Source: Beroe ovata (Eukaryota; Ctenophora; Nuda; Beroida; Beroidae). From it: a stretch of DNA of 64,000 nt. The notes below the pieces were generated by a model. That model was not told the origin of the DNA. It saw only the letters and a list, made by a program, of their open reading frames with translations, and made no database searches. A program made the translations under genes and the position numbers. The DNA is taken from contig CAMPET010000226.1 in assembly GCA_946803715.1 (NCBI GenBank), positions 23,426-87,425 of the forward strand, in the 5' to 3' direction. Positions 1-12,761 of the stretch are shown one piece after another; within the stretch, counting starts at the first letter, position 1; each line of letters opens with the position of its first letter.

Positions 1-1195
1 AGCGTCTATCCTGGATACGCTATATGGTAGAGTGTTGTTATCAGTGCTCAACAATTTCAGCAGATAGTTAGTGCCATCTATTATGTAACGCGTGTTGTAC
101 AGACGAGCCTAGCACAGTTGTATACAGTGTATACAGTGTATACTGTGTATTGTACACTGTGTATTGTACACTGTGCACAATAGATCTTATATTAGTGTCA
201 AGCACACTATAGATTGTAGTAATTACCCCGGTAATTGAGTCAAATTACTATGGTAATTGAGTCAAATCACTATGGTAATTGAGTCAGATCACTATGGTAA
301 TTGTGTACATAGTGACTACTGCGCAATGAGCTGTTCACCAAGAACATCTCACATGTATAGAGAGAGGGGTCAGCACACACCCAGAATAGTGTGTGTGTGT
401 GTCTGTGTGTGTGTCTGTGTGTGTGTTGTGTCCATGTGTTGTGTTTATGTATGTTTGTGTTTGTGTTTGTGTGTGTATGTGTGTGTTTTTGTCTGTGAGT
501 CTTTGCGACCCTCCTCGCTGCATACCACCGCTATATTATGGAGAGCTGTATTACTTCTACCCGAGAGGACATGTCAACAAATCTAAAAATACTCCACAAA
601 TTTTCTGATGGTACACGGCACACTGTAAAACTGAATTTTTAACATAACTCAATGGAAAAGCAATGTATGTTGTAGTCGAATATTGGACCGTTTCTATATT
701 ATCGATATTTCGGCCTGGCGTACCGTGTATCATGGACCATATTGATTTGGGAGTGAATGATATATAGCTACTTAACGAGAAAGTGTGAGATAACACGATA
801 TGAGAGTCGAATAATATGAAGAATCGAATACAATATGCTCACGATTGTCGATTAAACCCATGTTGCGATTGTTACATTTGATTACAATATTTCGTTATCA
901 GATATATAGTATATACTGTTTAGTTTACGACAGTGGTCACAATTGTTTCAAAAGATCGCAAGACAGTGTTTCCCACACGCTTCCTGTCATTCACATGTGA
1001 CCTGCCATATGTGACCCTACTATCACATGCATGTGACCTGCCATTTGTAGTTTGTTACCCTGCTGTCACATGAATATTACCCTGCTGTCACATTCATGTG
1101 ACCCTGCTATCACAATCATGTGACCCTGCTATCACATTCATGTGACCCTGCTTTTACTCGTGACCCCGTCGTCACACTGACCCCTCTCCCCGCAG
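1..1195. other. Non-coding, probably upstream intron of the DOLPP1-like gene
   Basis: No exon was recognised. The stretch holds a palindromic simple repeat (tgtatacagtgtatac type, about 119-178), about 3.5 copies of a 22-bp unit (gtaattgagtcaaatYacta type, 231-302), a GT-rich microsatellite (about 388-505), and from 1011 a minisatellite with a unit like atgtgaccctgctatcacat. Long open frames over the GT tract are composition artefacts. Confidence 0.6.
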
Positions 1196-1236
1196 CGACT
1201 GATCAGGAGTTATGGTCGAAGTACGGCATGCCCTCT
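714..1236. repeat. Sequence repeated across the single-N junction at 1237
   Basis: Bases 714-1236 reappear, diverged, at 1238-1636, immediately after the single N at 1237. The two versions differ by small indels and by the number of atgtgaccctgctatcac units. The first version ends inside the exon that is complete in the second (1196-1236 versus 1590 onward). The simplest reading is two haplotype contigs laid end to end, so the partial exon at 1196-1236 is not a separate gene. Confidence 0.75.
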
Positions 1237-1454
1237 NCCTGGCGTACCGTGTATCATGGACCATATTGATATGGGAGTCGAAAAATATGAAGAATCGAAT
1301 ACAATATGCTCACGATTAAACCCATGTGGCGATTATAACATTTGATTTCATTATCAGATGTATACTGTTTAGTTTACGACAGTGGTCACAATTGTTTCAA
1401 AAGATCGCATGACAGTGTTTCCCACACGCTTCCTGTCATTCACATGTGTCCTGC

Positions 1455-1575
1455 CATATGTGACCCTGCTATCACATTCATGTGACCTGTCATTTGTTAG
1501 CCTGCTATCACATTCATGTGACCCTACTGTTACTCGTGACCCTGCTGTTACTCGTGACCCTGTTGTCACACTGAC
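1455..1575 (+). repeat. Intronic minisatellite (tgtgaccctgctatcacat type)
   Basis: Degenerate tandem units of roughly 20 bp lie just upstream of the 1590 exon. The homologous array in the first contig (1011-1190) is longer, so the array is length-variable between the two sequence versions. Confidence 0.6.
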
Positions 1576-1589
1576 CCCTCTCCCCGCAG

Positions 1590-2937
1590 CGACCGATCAG
1601 GAGTTATGGTCGAAGTACGGCATGCCCTCTGCTCACTGTCAGTTTGCTGGTTACTTCACACTTTTCATCCTACTGCTCTTCTACGTCAGGTTTGTTATGG
1701 CCAAGTCCAGATTTCTCGCATTAGCGGTCATCAGATTAAGATGATGTTTGATTTTACTAGTTGTAGATTCACCCAATCTTCATTCATTCGGGTCTCAAAA
1801 CAATAGAGTACCAGAAATCTGACCCATATATAATACCTTTCTATATTTTGTGTGTTTTACCACTATTAGTGAACAGTTAACACCTCTTGCTATTGATTAT
1901 TATTATTATTCAAATGCTAATGATATTTAACTGAACTATTGACAAATCAACACCCTGGTGATATTTAGACTTCTGTAAATGTGTGTACTCAGTAATTGAG
2001 TAGTGAGTGGTATTTAACTACTCGTACATATGGTATGAATTGTGGTGGTACATATCAAACATCAACCCATATCATGTGATGCATCACTTCTACTCTACAT
2101 CGGAATTGCACATCGGTGTTTTCTTACTGCGTATTTTCAACCTTAGCTGGCAAAATACTACATCACAAAACATCTATGTTATACATCGACTATAACACAC
2201 TTCTTCAGGATAAAGGTAGTGACGTTTATCATTCCTCTGGACAAGATATGGAAACACGTGCTGGCTATCCAGACTGTCTTGGTGTCAGCAGCTGTCTGCT
2301 ACAGCAGGTTTGTTTACCACTTGTCACACTTTTCGCCGTTGCCGGGCGTGGTTTGTGGAATGCGCGATGTTACCCTCATGAACTGATGCTTCCCGATGCC
2401 TACTGCTGATCACGCGCGCGGCGTGACGCGCACTGTGTTATTGCGCGCAGCGGAACGCCGCGCGCTCACTGGATTGTAATCCTGTGGGCGGTAATTCACA
2501 GTCAGTGAAATATCACAGGTACTATCTGAAGTATCACACCTGCTCTCAAGTTTGGGTGGGACTGCAGATTGGTTGTGTGTTCGGAGCTCTGTGGTTCATT
2601 CTACTGGAGAAATTTGTGGGACCATACTTCCCTATCATTGCTAGTCTGTGAGTACCGCTCATTAATCACAGTGTTTATGTGCTCATACAATGACTCATTC
2701 CTATAGCACTCATTTCTCTTAGTCCGATTTGTGAGAAGTTGCTGATCAAAGACTACTCACTAATTCCTAACGCGTTATGGTGCGAATACCACTGCATCAA
2801 GGCTGAGATGAGGTTAGTACATCGAATTAATAGCAATTTTAGTGGCTGATTGATTTGTCATTTGTCTAACGATTTGTCCAGCTATTGTTCACATATATCC
2901 CAGGAGTCGAGCCAAGAAGTATATCCGCCCAGAATAG
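1590..2937 (+). CDS. DOLPP1: Dolichyldiphosphatase-like protein, C-terminal exons
   Basis: Five coding exons join with consistent phases: 1590-1689, 2209-2307, 2519-2647, 2723-2812 and 2904-2937 (stop TAG). They read through the two C-terminal signature blocks of PAP2-type lipid phosphatases: YGMPSAH with the catalytic-region His, then CYSRYYLKYHT, corresponding to SR(x)5H. Hydrophobic helices lie between and after them, and the end LIPNALWCEY plus a basic tail matches the DOLPP1 family closely. Family members hydrolyse dolichyl pyrophosphate to dolichyl phosphate on the luminal face of the ER, recycling the carrier for N-glycosylation. The first block (KX6RP) and the N-terminal helices should lie upstream and are not in this window. 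Splice sites are GT-AG. The gene converges on the minus-strand coiled-coil gene, about 740 bp away. Confidence 0.85.
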
Positions 2938-3677
2938 TGACAAGTGGGGTCTCTCTGGTTGTAAACGTGTAGTAAGTCAAGTTCTACAACAGTTCTACAA
3001 GTTCAACAGTTCTACAACATGTTATATATGTCACTTCAATTACAGACATTGTCGGAGCAGCATAAGGATTGGGACTAGTGAAAAGTCTAGTTTAGGACGA
3101 TGAATTATCGGACTACGTTGGGTGCCCCGGGGGAACCCCAGTTCTCTGCTTATCCCCAGCCATGGTATCAGTTGCCATGGTATTGGATAGGTTACCATGG
3201 TATTGGATAGGTTGCCATGATATTGGTTGCCGTGGTATTGGATAGATTACTATGATATTGGATAGGTTGCCATGGTTTCTATTGCGCTAACTCTTCGCTG
3301 TTCTTTTATCCCACTACATAACATCAACGTCATAGGTTTAATAATAATCATCGATAATGATAGGTGTACAAGTTTTGTCGACGTTTTTACTTTTATTTTT
3401 AGATTTTTACGATTTCGAGTGATGTGTGTGTGTGTCTGTCATGACGATATTAATGTGCCGTGATCACGTAGCGCTTTCTAAACTCTGATATATTGATGAC
3501 GATTATTTGGACAGTAATAATTAGTAACGAAAATGGTAATCACAAAATTTTATCCTACATTCACGTGTATTAGTTTTATACCCACAATATACTGAAATAC
3601 CCGGAGCTGGAAATACAAGATAACCGGCGGTCACACGAGTAACCAGCTGTCACACGAGTAACCAGCTGTCACAGGGG
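2938..3677. other. Intergenic region between convergent genes, with minisatellite
   Basis: Between the DOLPP1-like stop and the coiled-coil gene stop no coding signal was seen. Bases 3160-3290 hold about six degenerate 20-28 bp units built on ggttgccatggtattggata, a variant of the X-box-like palindrome. A short GT tract lies at 3424-3436. Confidence 0.6.
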
Positions 3678-6600
3678 TCACATGACAAGTGGACTGGTGA
3701 GGTCCAGATACTCGTTTGAGATGTCCACATCGTCTCTCCAGCACGGATTCAGATTCAGTAACTCAAGACTCTTAGCAGCCTTGTTAATCGCGCTGAGCTG
3801 CACCCTAGTCAGTTCCACAGAGGGAGGTACAGCCCCATCACCACCCTCATTTCTCTGTTTCAGCCCTGCTTCAAGTAACTCCGCAGGAATTTTGGGTCGG
3901 TAGTGTCTGATTTTATCATTGATTTCCGCTATAATTCCCGGGATAGCGTCCTGTAGCTGTGTGTACGCGGCTATCTGTCCCAGTAGATTAGTAGCCACTC
4001 TCCCCTCCCTCTCAGCACCATTACAGAGACTACATCTGAAGTAGTGCTCCTTGCTCTTGTTCGTTGCCATGGGGAACACTCTCTCCATGACAACACTGAA
4101 CTCACTATACGACATGGAGGTCGGGTCAGCGGAGTTCTGTTTGAGTTTGCTGACAGCCTCCTGTATCCGTGGTTCTCTCTCCCTCACGATGCTGCTCATC
4201 AGGTAGTCCGATACCAGGTACGGAGATATCTTGTTGTTGGAGTGACTGGTAAAGCTGAGGACGTGAGGGTCGATGTCCTCATCAGTGAGATGAGGATACA
4301 GCACCATGAGAAGGGGCCGGAGATCCAGGGGGCAGAGCAGGTCCACGCCAAGTAGGATGTCATTCAGGAGATACACGTACCTGAGTTACCATGGTTACAC
4401 TGTTGTAACTGTGAGTGTTACCATGGGTACAGGGTGGTGTTTCATGAGTATTACTCACTTGAAGGTGATGGAATCTAGTGTCCCAGCGAGTACACAGCCG
4501 AATAGAGCAATCAGTGGGTTTCCAATCGCAAACACTGATACAGCTCTCAGAATATCTACCTGCGAATAGAGTTGCTAGCAAAATCACTGTGGTTGCTAGC
4601 GTTTGTAACCATAGCAACATTGTTATGAATGTCATAGCAACCTTGACTATTTCCATCAGGTCGTCTAGCTGATATTGGCCACGTAGGAAGTCTGCAAGAT
4701 GGTCCAAGCTGCTCTTATACAGATCACCTCTTGTAAGGTTGCTGTGAGAACAGGTCTGTTGACATGACAGGATGGTTGTCATGAGAGGATGGTGAAATAT
4801 TGTAAGCACCATGACAACATCATGATGACAGCGTGTCGTCAGGACAACATCACTCTTAGTTACCTCATGTACAGGTTGAAGTGGTGTATCAGTGTGGTCA
4901 CATGTCTCTCACTTAGGTCCCGATACTCATGGTAGGACAGTTGTTTGCTAGTCCGCCACATACCAGCAATTTTCTTCTTCAAGTCACGTGACGAGATTGC
5001 CCCACGTGACTGCGCGCGCTTCACACTTGCACGTGATTTGTCACGTGACCCTAGCAACCCGCGTGATGAGTCACGGGAACTCGGTAACGGATGTCCGCTC
5101 CGTGACTTTGATACGCTTCTCGTGTCTTGAGATGGCTGGATGGATTCCTCCTTTATCCCTTCATCCTGTGTCATGATCTGGATGAGATCCTAATTCCAAC
5201 TCATAACTTATGGTGTTGGTGATGAACACGGACTCAGGTGATTACTGATGTTCCTATAAGTGCGTAGGTACCTAACCCATGAGATTGAGAGTGGAGTGAC
5301 TGATGTCTGAACTGTGATGTATCTATGTCCAAGATGTGATGAGTGATGCTTCAGTGTGATTTCAGAGTGATCATGAGTACTGATGAGTGATGTTTCAGTA
5401 TGATTTCAGAGTGATCATGTGTACTGATGAGTATACCATGTCTTCCTCCTCTGAATCCTCCTCCTCCCCCAATCCCACTGGCTTCATGTGGTGCACAGGG
5501 GGCGGATCCATGTAGGGACGTGTTATCTTCAGGTGTGTGCACCCCGCCGGCAGCTCAATCACCTGTGTGAGAATATGATAGATGTGTTGCCAGTCTCACT
5601 TGTGTTTTGTGTGACCATGCCATGATGCTCGTTGCCATGGTAACACTCGTATTGTCAGTATGTACTCACAGAACTCTGTTGGAAGAAGAGGTGTGGGCAG
5701 ATGAACACCATAGCGTCACAGGGGACACAATGTTTTGTGCCCGGTAGATACGTGAACGTGACACACCCATTAGTCGACACTGCTACACATGCCGAGTACT
5801 TAGCTGTGAGTATCTCACGTGAGTTGAATGGGTCGCCACCCTCTCCAAATAGATTCCTCACGTTGACCTGGTGTGATTAGCACGTGTTGTTGTCATGGTA
5901 ACGAACAATAGCACATGATCAAGCTGCGTGTTACTGTTTATCATGATTGTATAAGTAAATCAGTAGTAACGCGTTGCCTGTCACGCTCGACGCGTTGCTA
6001 TGTCACGCATCTTGTCACCATGGTAACACTCACTTCCTTCTCCTTCTCCTCCTTATCGTCATCCTCCTCTACCCCCTCTATCTTCTTCTCGTAGTTGATG
6101 TGAGTGTTGAGCAGGTGGAGTTCGTTCAGAACAGATAGGCTTTGCTAGTGGGAGTGAGTGAGTAATAAACTTCCAGTATAATTGCGTGCTTAGATTTGTA
6201 CCCAATGTTGTGGAGGCTGGACACTAGTGGACATTAGCGCTGTGGACACTGGACACAAAGTACCTTGCTGAATGCTTCCCTCATAAGGATGTATCTCTTG
6301 TTCCACTCAGGGAGCTCGTCGCTGCTTCCACCACCTGCACCACCCTCCAGCACCAGTGTGTTGTACCTGTGTAGAGATGGTGTATCCATGGTAACAGTGT
6401 ACCCATGGTAACAGTGTACCCATGATAACAGTGTACCCATGGTAACAGTGTACCCATGGTAACAGTGTACCCATGGTAACAGTGTGTCCATGGTAACAGT
6501 TAGGTGTTAGTTCACCCTGAATCATTGATCATGTTGAATTTTACCTGTCCCTGAAGTTGTCTTGTTCATCGAGCAGGTTGTTGAGTATTCCCACCAACTG

Positions 6601-6833
6601 TCTCTGCAGTATAAGTGATTCCTTCTCCCCTCCCTCCTGCAATGTTACCACAACACATTGTTACCACGTCACCATGCTGTTACCATGTTGTTACCATGGC
6701 AACCCACTGTCATGCGCGTAACCTGCTGTCCAGAGTAATTGAAGAAGTTGTGCTGAATATCATAGTATTCGTCCTTGTATGTAGAAACTAGCTCAATCTC
6801 TTCCTCCTTTTCATTCAACTCTTCCTCGAATGC
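3678..6833 (-). CDS. Unrecognised coiled-coil protein, copy A (3' exons only)
   Basis: Minus-strand exons, in transcript order: 6723-6833 (at contig edge), 6545-6636, 6264-6366, 6034-6144, 5670-5867, 5437-5562, 4864-5189, 4642-4729, 4459-4559, 3678-4380 (stop TGA). All phases close and all introns are GT-AG. The predicted protein starts in an acidic coiled coil, passes an acidic EEDDDKEEKEKE stretch and a Cys-containing beta-rich block, then a Ser/Arg-rich segment, and ends in a helical C-terminal region of about 235 residues with two weak EF-hand-like stretches that lack clear calcium ligands. I do not recognise the family. The 5' part is cut off by the junction at 6834. Copy B carries the same exons, so A and B are probably alleles. 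Confidence 0.75.
6382..6505. repeat. 18-bp intronic minisatellite (ccatggtaacagtgtacc)
   Basis: Seven or so near-identical 18-bp units fill an intron of the coiled-coil gene. Each contains the half-palindrome ccatggtaac. Open frames rich in MDTLLPWVHCYHGY are the translation of this array on the other strand. Confidence 0.85.
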
Positions 6834-6834
6834 N

Positions 6835-7177
6835 AAGGATGTATCTCTTGTTCCACTCAGGGAGCTCATCGCTGCTTCCACCACCTGCACCACCCTCCAG
6901 CACCAGTGTGTTGTACCTGTGTAAACATGGTGTATCCATGGTAACAGTGTATCCATGGTAACAGTGTAGCCATGGTAACTGTGTACCTGTGTAAACGTGG
7001 TGTATCCATGGTAACAGTGTACCCATGGTAACAGTGTGTCCATGGTCTCAGTGTTCCCATGGTAACAGTGTACCCATGGTAACAGTGTGTCCATGGTAAC
7101 AGTTAGGTGACAGTTTACCCTGGATCATTGAACATGTTGAGTTTTACCTGTCCCTGAAGTTGTCTTGTTCATCGAGC
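6835..7177 (-). other. Short contig duplicating part of the coiled-coil gene
   Basis: This 343-bp piece between two single Ns (6834 and 7178) is essentially identical to 9819-10161 of copy B. It includes most of one exon and the following minisatellite intron. It has no unique sequence and is best read as a redundant assembly fragment, not a third gene copy. Confidence 0.8.
6928..7106. repeat. 18-bp intronic minisatellite, redundant fragment copy
   Basis: This is the same ccatggtaacagtgt array as in the intron of copy B (9912-10087), including the same irregular unit ccatggtctcagtgttc. It is longer and arranged differently from the copy A array at 6382-6505. Confidence 0.8.
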
Positions 7178-7286
7178 NCGAAAATGGTAATCACAAAATT
7201 TTATCCTACATACACGTGTATTAGTTTTATCAATATACTGAAATACCCGGAGCTGGAAACACAAGATAACCGGGCGGTCACAGGGG

Positions 7287-10200
7287 TCACATGACAAGTG
7301 GACTGGTGAGGTCCAGATACTCATTTGAGATGTCCACATCGTCTCTCCAACAGGGATTCAGATTCAGTAACTCCAGACTCTTAGCAGCCTTGTTGATCGC
7401 GCTGAGCTGCACCCTAGTCAGTTCCACAGAGGGAGGTACAGCCCCATCCCCACCCTCATTTCTCTGTTTCAGCCCTGCTTCAAGTAACTCCGCAGGAATT
7501 TTGGGTCGGTAGTGTCTGATTTTATCATTGATTTCCGCTATAATTCCCGGGATAGCGTCCTGTAGCTGTGTGTACGCGGCTATCTGTCCCAGTAGATTAG
7601 TAGCCACTCTCCCCTCCCTCTCAGCACCATTACAGAGACTACATCTGAAGTAGTGCTCCTTGCTCTTGTTCGTTGCCATGGGGAACACTCTCTCCATGAC
7701 AACACTGAACTCACTATACGACATGGAGGTCGGGTCAGCGGAGTTCTGTTTGAGTTTGCTGACAGCCTCCTGTATCCGTGGTTCTCTCTCCCTCACGATG
7801 CTGCTCATCAGGTAGTCCGATACCAGGTACGGAGATATCTTGTTGTTGGAGTGACTGGTAAAGCTGAGGACGTGAGGGTCGATGTCCTCATCAGTGAGAT
7901 GAGGATACAGCACCATGAGAAGGGGCCGGAGATCCAGGGGGCAGAGCAGGTCCACGCCAAGTAGGATGTCATTCAGGAGATACACGTACCTGAGTTGCCA
8001 TGGTTACACTGTTGTAACTGTGAGTGTTACCATGGGTACAGGGTGGTGTTACATGAGTATTACTCACTTGAAGGTGATTGAATCTAGTGTCCCAGCGAGT
8101 ACACAGCCGAATAGAGCAATCAGTGGGTTTCCAATCGCAAACACTGATACAGCTCTCAGAATATCTACCTGCGAATAGAGTTGCTAGCAAAATCAACGTG
8201 GTTGCTAGCGTTTGTAACCATAGCAACATTGTTATGAATGTCATAGCAACCTTGACTATTTCCATCAGGTCGTCTAGCTGATATTGGCCACGTAGGAAGT
8301 CCGCAAGATGGTCCAAGCTACTCTTATACAGATCACCTCTTGTAAGGTTGCTGTGAGAACAGGACTGTTGACAGGATGGTGACAGCTAGTTAGTACCATG
8401 ACAACATCATGATGACAGCGGGTTGTCAGGACAACATCACTCATAGTAACCTCATGTACAGGTTGAAGTGGTGTATCAGTGTGGTCACATGTCTCTCACT
8501 TAGGTCCCGATACTCATGGTAGGACAGTTGTTTGCTAGTCCGCCACATACCAGCCATTTTCTTCTTCAAGTCACGTGACGAGATTGCCCCACGTGACTGC
8601 GCGCGCTTCACACTTGCACGTGATTTGTCACGTGACCCTAGCAACCCGCGTGAGGAGTCACGGGAACTCGGTAACGGATGTCCGCTCCGTGACTTAGATA
8701 CGCTTCTCGTGTCTTGAGATGGCTGGATGGATTCCTCTTTTATCCCCCTTTCTTCATCCTGCGTCATTATCTGGATGAGATCCTAATTCCAATTCATAAC
8801 TATTGTTAGTAATGATCAATGATTCAGCTGATTAGTGATGTTCCTAAGTGCGTGCCTAACCCATGAGAGCGAAGTGACTGATGTCTGAACTGTGATGTGT
8901 CTCTTCCAAGATGCGATGAGTGATGTTTCAGTGTTATATCTGAGTGATCATGTGTACTGATGAGTTTACCATGTCTTCCTCCTCTGAATCATCCTCCTCC
9001 CCCAATCCCACTGGCTTCATGTGGTGTACAGGGGGCGGATCCATGTAGGGACGTGTTATCTTCAGGTGTGTGCACCCCGCCGGCAGCTCAATCACCTGTG
9101 TGAGAATATGATGTGTTGCCAGTCTCACTTGTGTTTTGTGTGACCATGCCATAATGCGCGTTGCCATGGTAACACTGGTATTGTCAGTGTGTACTCACAG
9201 AACTCTGTTGAAAGAAGAGGTGTGGGCAGATGAACACCATAGCGTCACAGGGCACACAATGTTTTGTGCCCGGTAGATACGTGAACGTGACACACCCATT
9301 AGTCGACACTGCTACACATGCCGAGTACTTAGCTGTGAGTATCTCACGTGAGTTGAATGGGTCGCCACCCTCTCCAAATAGATTCCTCACGTTGACCTGG
9401 TGTGATTAGCACGTGTTGTTGTCATGGTAACGAACAATAGCACATGATCAAGCTGCGTGTTACTGTTTATCATGATTGTATAAGTAAATCAGTAGTAACG
9501 CGTTGCCTGTCACGCTCGACGCGTTGCTATGTCACGCATCTTGTCACCATGGTAACACTCACTTCCTTCTCCTTCTCCTCCTTATCGTCATCCTCCTCTA
9601 CCCCCTCTATCTTCTTCTCGTAGTTGATGTGAGTGTTGAGCAGGTGGAGTTCGTTCAGAACTGATAGGCTTTGCTAGTGGGAGTGAGTGAGTGAGTAATA
9701 ATCTTCCAGTATAATTGTGTGCTTAGATTTGTACCCAATGTTGTGGAGACTGGACACTAGTGGACATAAGCGCTGTGGACACTGGACACAAAGTACCTTG
9801 CTGAATGCTTCCCTCATAAGGATGTATCTCTTGTTCCACTCAGGGAGCTCATCGCTGCTTCCACCACCTGCACCACCCTCCAGCACCAGTGTGTTGTACC
9901 TGTGTAAACATGGTGTATCCATGGTAACAGTGTATCCATGGTAACAGTGTAGCCATGGTAACTGTGTACCTGTGTAAACGTGGTGTATCCATGGTAACAG
10001 TGTACCCATGGTAACAGTGTGTCCATGGTCTCAGTGTTCCCATGGTAACAGTGTACCCATGGTAACAGTGTGTCCATGGTAACAGTTAGGTGACAGTTTA
10101 CCCTGGATCATTGAACATGTTGAGTTTTACCTGTCCCTGAAGTTGTCTTGTTCATCGAGCAGGTTGTTGAGTATTCCCACCAACTGTCTCTGCAGTATAA

Positions 10201-11820
10201 GTGATTCCTTCTCCCCTCCCTCCTGCAATGTTACCACAACACATTGTTACCACGTCACCATGCTGTTACCATGTTGTTACCATGGCAACCCACTGTCATG
10301 CGCGTAACCTGCTGTCCAGAGTAATTGAAGAAGTTGTGCTGAATATCATAGTATTCGTCCTTGTATGTAGAAACTAGCTCAATCTCTTCCTCCTTTTCAT
10401 TCAACTCTTCCTCGAATGCCTGCAACACCTTGGTCGTCAGATAAGCACCATGTTTTCAGCAATTGTAATTTGTATATCATGTGTAATGTGAGTTCATGCC
10501 CCTGGTTACACAATATTCTCAAAGTCTGAGTTACACAAGGCAGTCGCACCCCGATTACACTATTACAGTTAACATGGCACAAGTGGACAGTCGTGTCGCA
10601 ACCTGTAGCTGAGACTTCATTTCCGCCTGTATTTCCGCTGCACTCCGTGTCTCCTTGACAACCTTGTAGTTCAGATCCTCAATCCTCTCTTCCCTTTCTC
10701 CCAGCTCACTCTTCAACTTCTCCAATTCTTGAGTAATCTCCTCAATCCTGTTTACATAGGACGTTACCATGGCAACATCATGACAAACTGCGTGAGAAAA
10801 TAATCAGTGAAATCTCACTCACTTCTTGTTCTTCTCTGAGATTCTAGCCTCGAAATTCTCACTCTCATGCATTTTCCTCGATACCTCGTATCTCAGTTGC
10901 TCACTTTCGTCTTTCAACGCTTCAGCGGCAGTATGGCGTTCCTCTTCCAGCCTGTAGAGAGGGGAAATGCCATCGTAATGAAAATACTTGAATAGCTGAA
11001 GATATGCTCATTAGATAACAAAATGTAATAAACGCAGTGCTTGCCATCACCATCTCACGTTCACATGTTGGACTCTATGCGCGGTGCGTGCGCGGCGCCG
11101 CGCTTGCACTAGATGACCATAACAAACAGTTGCATATTAAAAACGCATCGCGCGCGACGTTACAACACAAATATGCCATTTGCAGATGAATATTTTGCAC
11201 GATTTGCCCCACTTTTAAACACGTACCGGAATACCATTTCAAAATAGGGGAGGAATGTTTCACAGTCAGTTGCGGATGATGTGAGAGTTGAGCTGTAGAT
11301 TGCCTCATGAAAAGTGTTGAGGACTAGTGTCAGCACATCTTTGTAAATCTGAACATGAGATGCGTCAGCAATGATTACTGAAACAATTTAAATCGAATGT
11401 CTGCAGCAAAGGAAGAGAGGGGTCGCCCCAAAAGTAGACGCCAATAGACAAAAACATGGAAGCATTTGTGGACAAAGGAATTTGAAAATCCTGTAGACAT
11501 TTGAAGACATCTGTTTTTGTGCAACATTATCCAATAATAGTTCATTGTTCAACCGACCCCTGTGTGTGGTATAATCTCGTTTATGATATCAGTTGCTATT
11601 TTGGTCTTGGTATGTGACGGTCGCTTGCTGCCCTGTTTCATTTCATCTTCTAGTAGCTTAACTTGATACTGCAGAGCAGGGGATCTGGTGTTTAATACCA
11701 TTGCTAGAGGGAGGAAAGAGTCATTACAATTCATTGGTGTCATAATTAGATTCTGAGTATTAGTATGCATTGAGTATGATTCTGCTGCCATAGCAACGAA
11801 ATGAGATAGCTTCTTCACTT
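7287..11820 (-). CDS. Unrecognised coiled-coil protein, copy B (most of gene)
   Basis: Exons in transcript order: 11558-11820 (tentative), 11227-11348, 10823-10951, 10603-10747, 10309-10419, 10131-10222, 9797-9899, 9563-9673, 9199-9396, 8970-9095, 8451-8782, 8251-8338, 8068-8168, 7287-7989 (stop TGA). From 11348 to the stop this gives 786 residues in one frame. The N-terminal third has a helical block (LPYFEMVF region), then two highly charged coiled-coil exons, followed by the acidic, Ser/Arg-rich and helical C-terminal parts described for copy A. The start codon and any exon upstream of 11820 were not found. Compared with copy A the coding sequence is almost unchanged, with one two-codon insertion (Glu-Arg) near the start of exon 8451-8782, while introns differ by indels. 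Function unknown; a cytoskeletal or ciliary role would be a guess. Confidence 0.75.
9912..10087. repeat. 18-bp intronic minisatellite, copy B
   Basis: About nine ccatggtaacagtgtaYc units, including variant units gtaaacatggtgtat and ccatggtctcagtgttc. It occupies the intron between exons 9797-9899 and 10131-10222. Unit order differs from the copy A array. Confidence 0.85.
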
Positions 11821-12761
11821 CTGTGGATAGCTAGAGACGTTTCAGTAGAAATCAAGTCATAATATACCCCCACATTACAAATGTGTAGGAGTGTGTGCGT
11901 GTGTCTGTGTGTGTGTCATAGTGTGTCATAGTGTGATTTCTGCTTGTTGTTGCATGCAAAGCCAACTATTCTGCTAAGTTTTAACATTCTGAAATATCAA
12001 CAAAATCCGATGTTATCTCTAACATTGTTCCACGGATAAAAACTTGTGTAAATCTAATTGTAAATAGTAATTTGTTGTAAATGGTAATTTTTGAAGGAGT
12101 GGTTAATTTTAGTATTTAAATACAGAGTTCTGGTTGAAGTCAAACTGAGAAATTGTTAGTTATTGTATTTATGAAGGAGTAGCTCACATACTACTGAGTC
12201 AGAGTGTGATGTTGAGTGTTGTGATGTGAGTGCCAAACTGCAGCAAACAATAGCGATTATCCTGGTATTGCCGTTGTTTGTTTTTGTGAACGTGTAAATA
12301 ACAATGCGGCTACAGACAATGTGATATGTGTGAGCATGCAAAGTTATGTGACACACAGAGCACACAAACACTCCATGAGCAGCACTATCATGCGTGTATC
12401 TCGCATACTTCATTTTAACTTCCTAATTTGATGAACACTGTTACTATGACAGCATGGCTGAATGCATGATTACTACTGCTACTATGAGATACTACTTGAG
12501 TCAGTAAAAATACACTTTGTTGAAGATGTATAAATCTGATCCCATGTTGAACACTACTATTATAATTGGGAAATATCTGTTCAAAGTGGCGAAGTACTCC
12601 TTCATACGGTCGCTACGTAACCTATGCGTGAAAACTTGGTTTCACTCTCGTGAGTCAATCTAAATTACAGTCAAATTAAAAATAATTAAAACACGCACGC
12701 GGCATAAGTTATCCTATACTTTAGCAAATATGAAATATACAAACTTCTGGAGGAGTAAATA
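11821..12761. other. Intergenic, nothing recognised
   Basis: AT-rich sequence between the coiled-coil gene and the sirtuin stop. It contains a short GT tract (11889-11937) and scattered short ORFs without recognisable domains. It should contain the 5' end of the coiled-coil gene and the 3' UTR of the sirtuin gene, but I could not place either. Confidence 0.5.

Noticed and set aside
257-608. Cys/Val-rich ORFs on both strands
   Set aside because: They are translations of a (GT)n tract, not genes.
3678-4376. EF-hand protein call for the C-terminal exon
   Set aside because: The two candidate loops lack the Asp/Glu ligand spacing, so only a weak resemblance remains.
4360-4812. Hydrophobic segment (TFITMLLWLQTLATTVILLAT) suggesting a membrane helix in the coiled-coil protein
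   Set aside because: It is read-through of an 82-bp intron between exons 4642-4729 and 4459-4559; phases fit only when it is removed.
6234-7094. Repetitive MDTLLPWVHCYHGY-type proteins
   Set aside because: Read-through of the intronic 18-bp minisatellite joined to a real exon.
3678-10419. Genuine tandem gene duplication of the coiled-coil gene
   Set aside because: The junctions are single Ns at contig edges, with overlap on both sides; allelic contigs explain it better.
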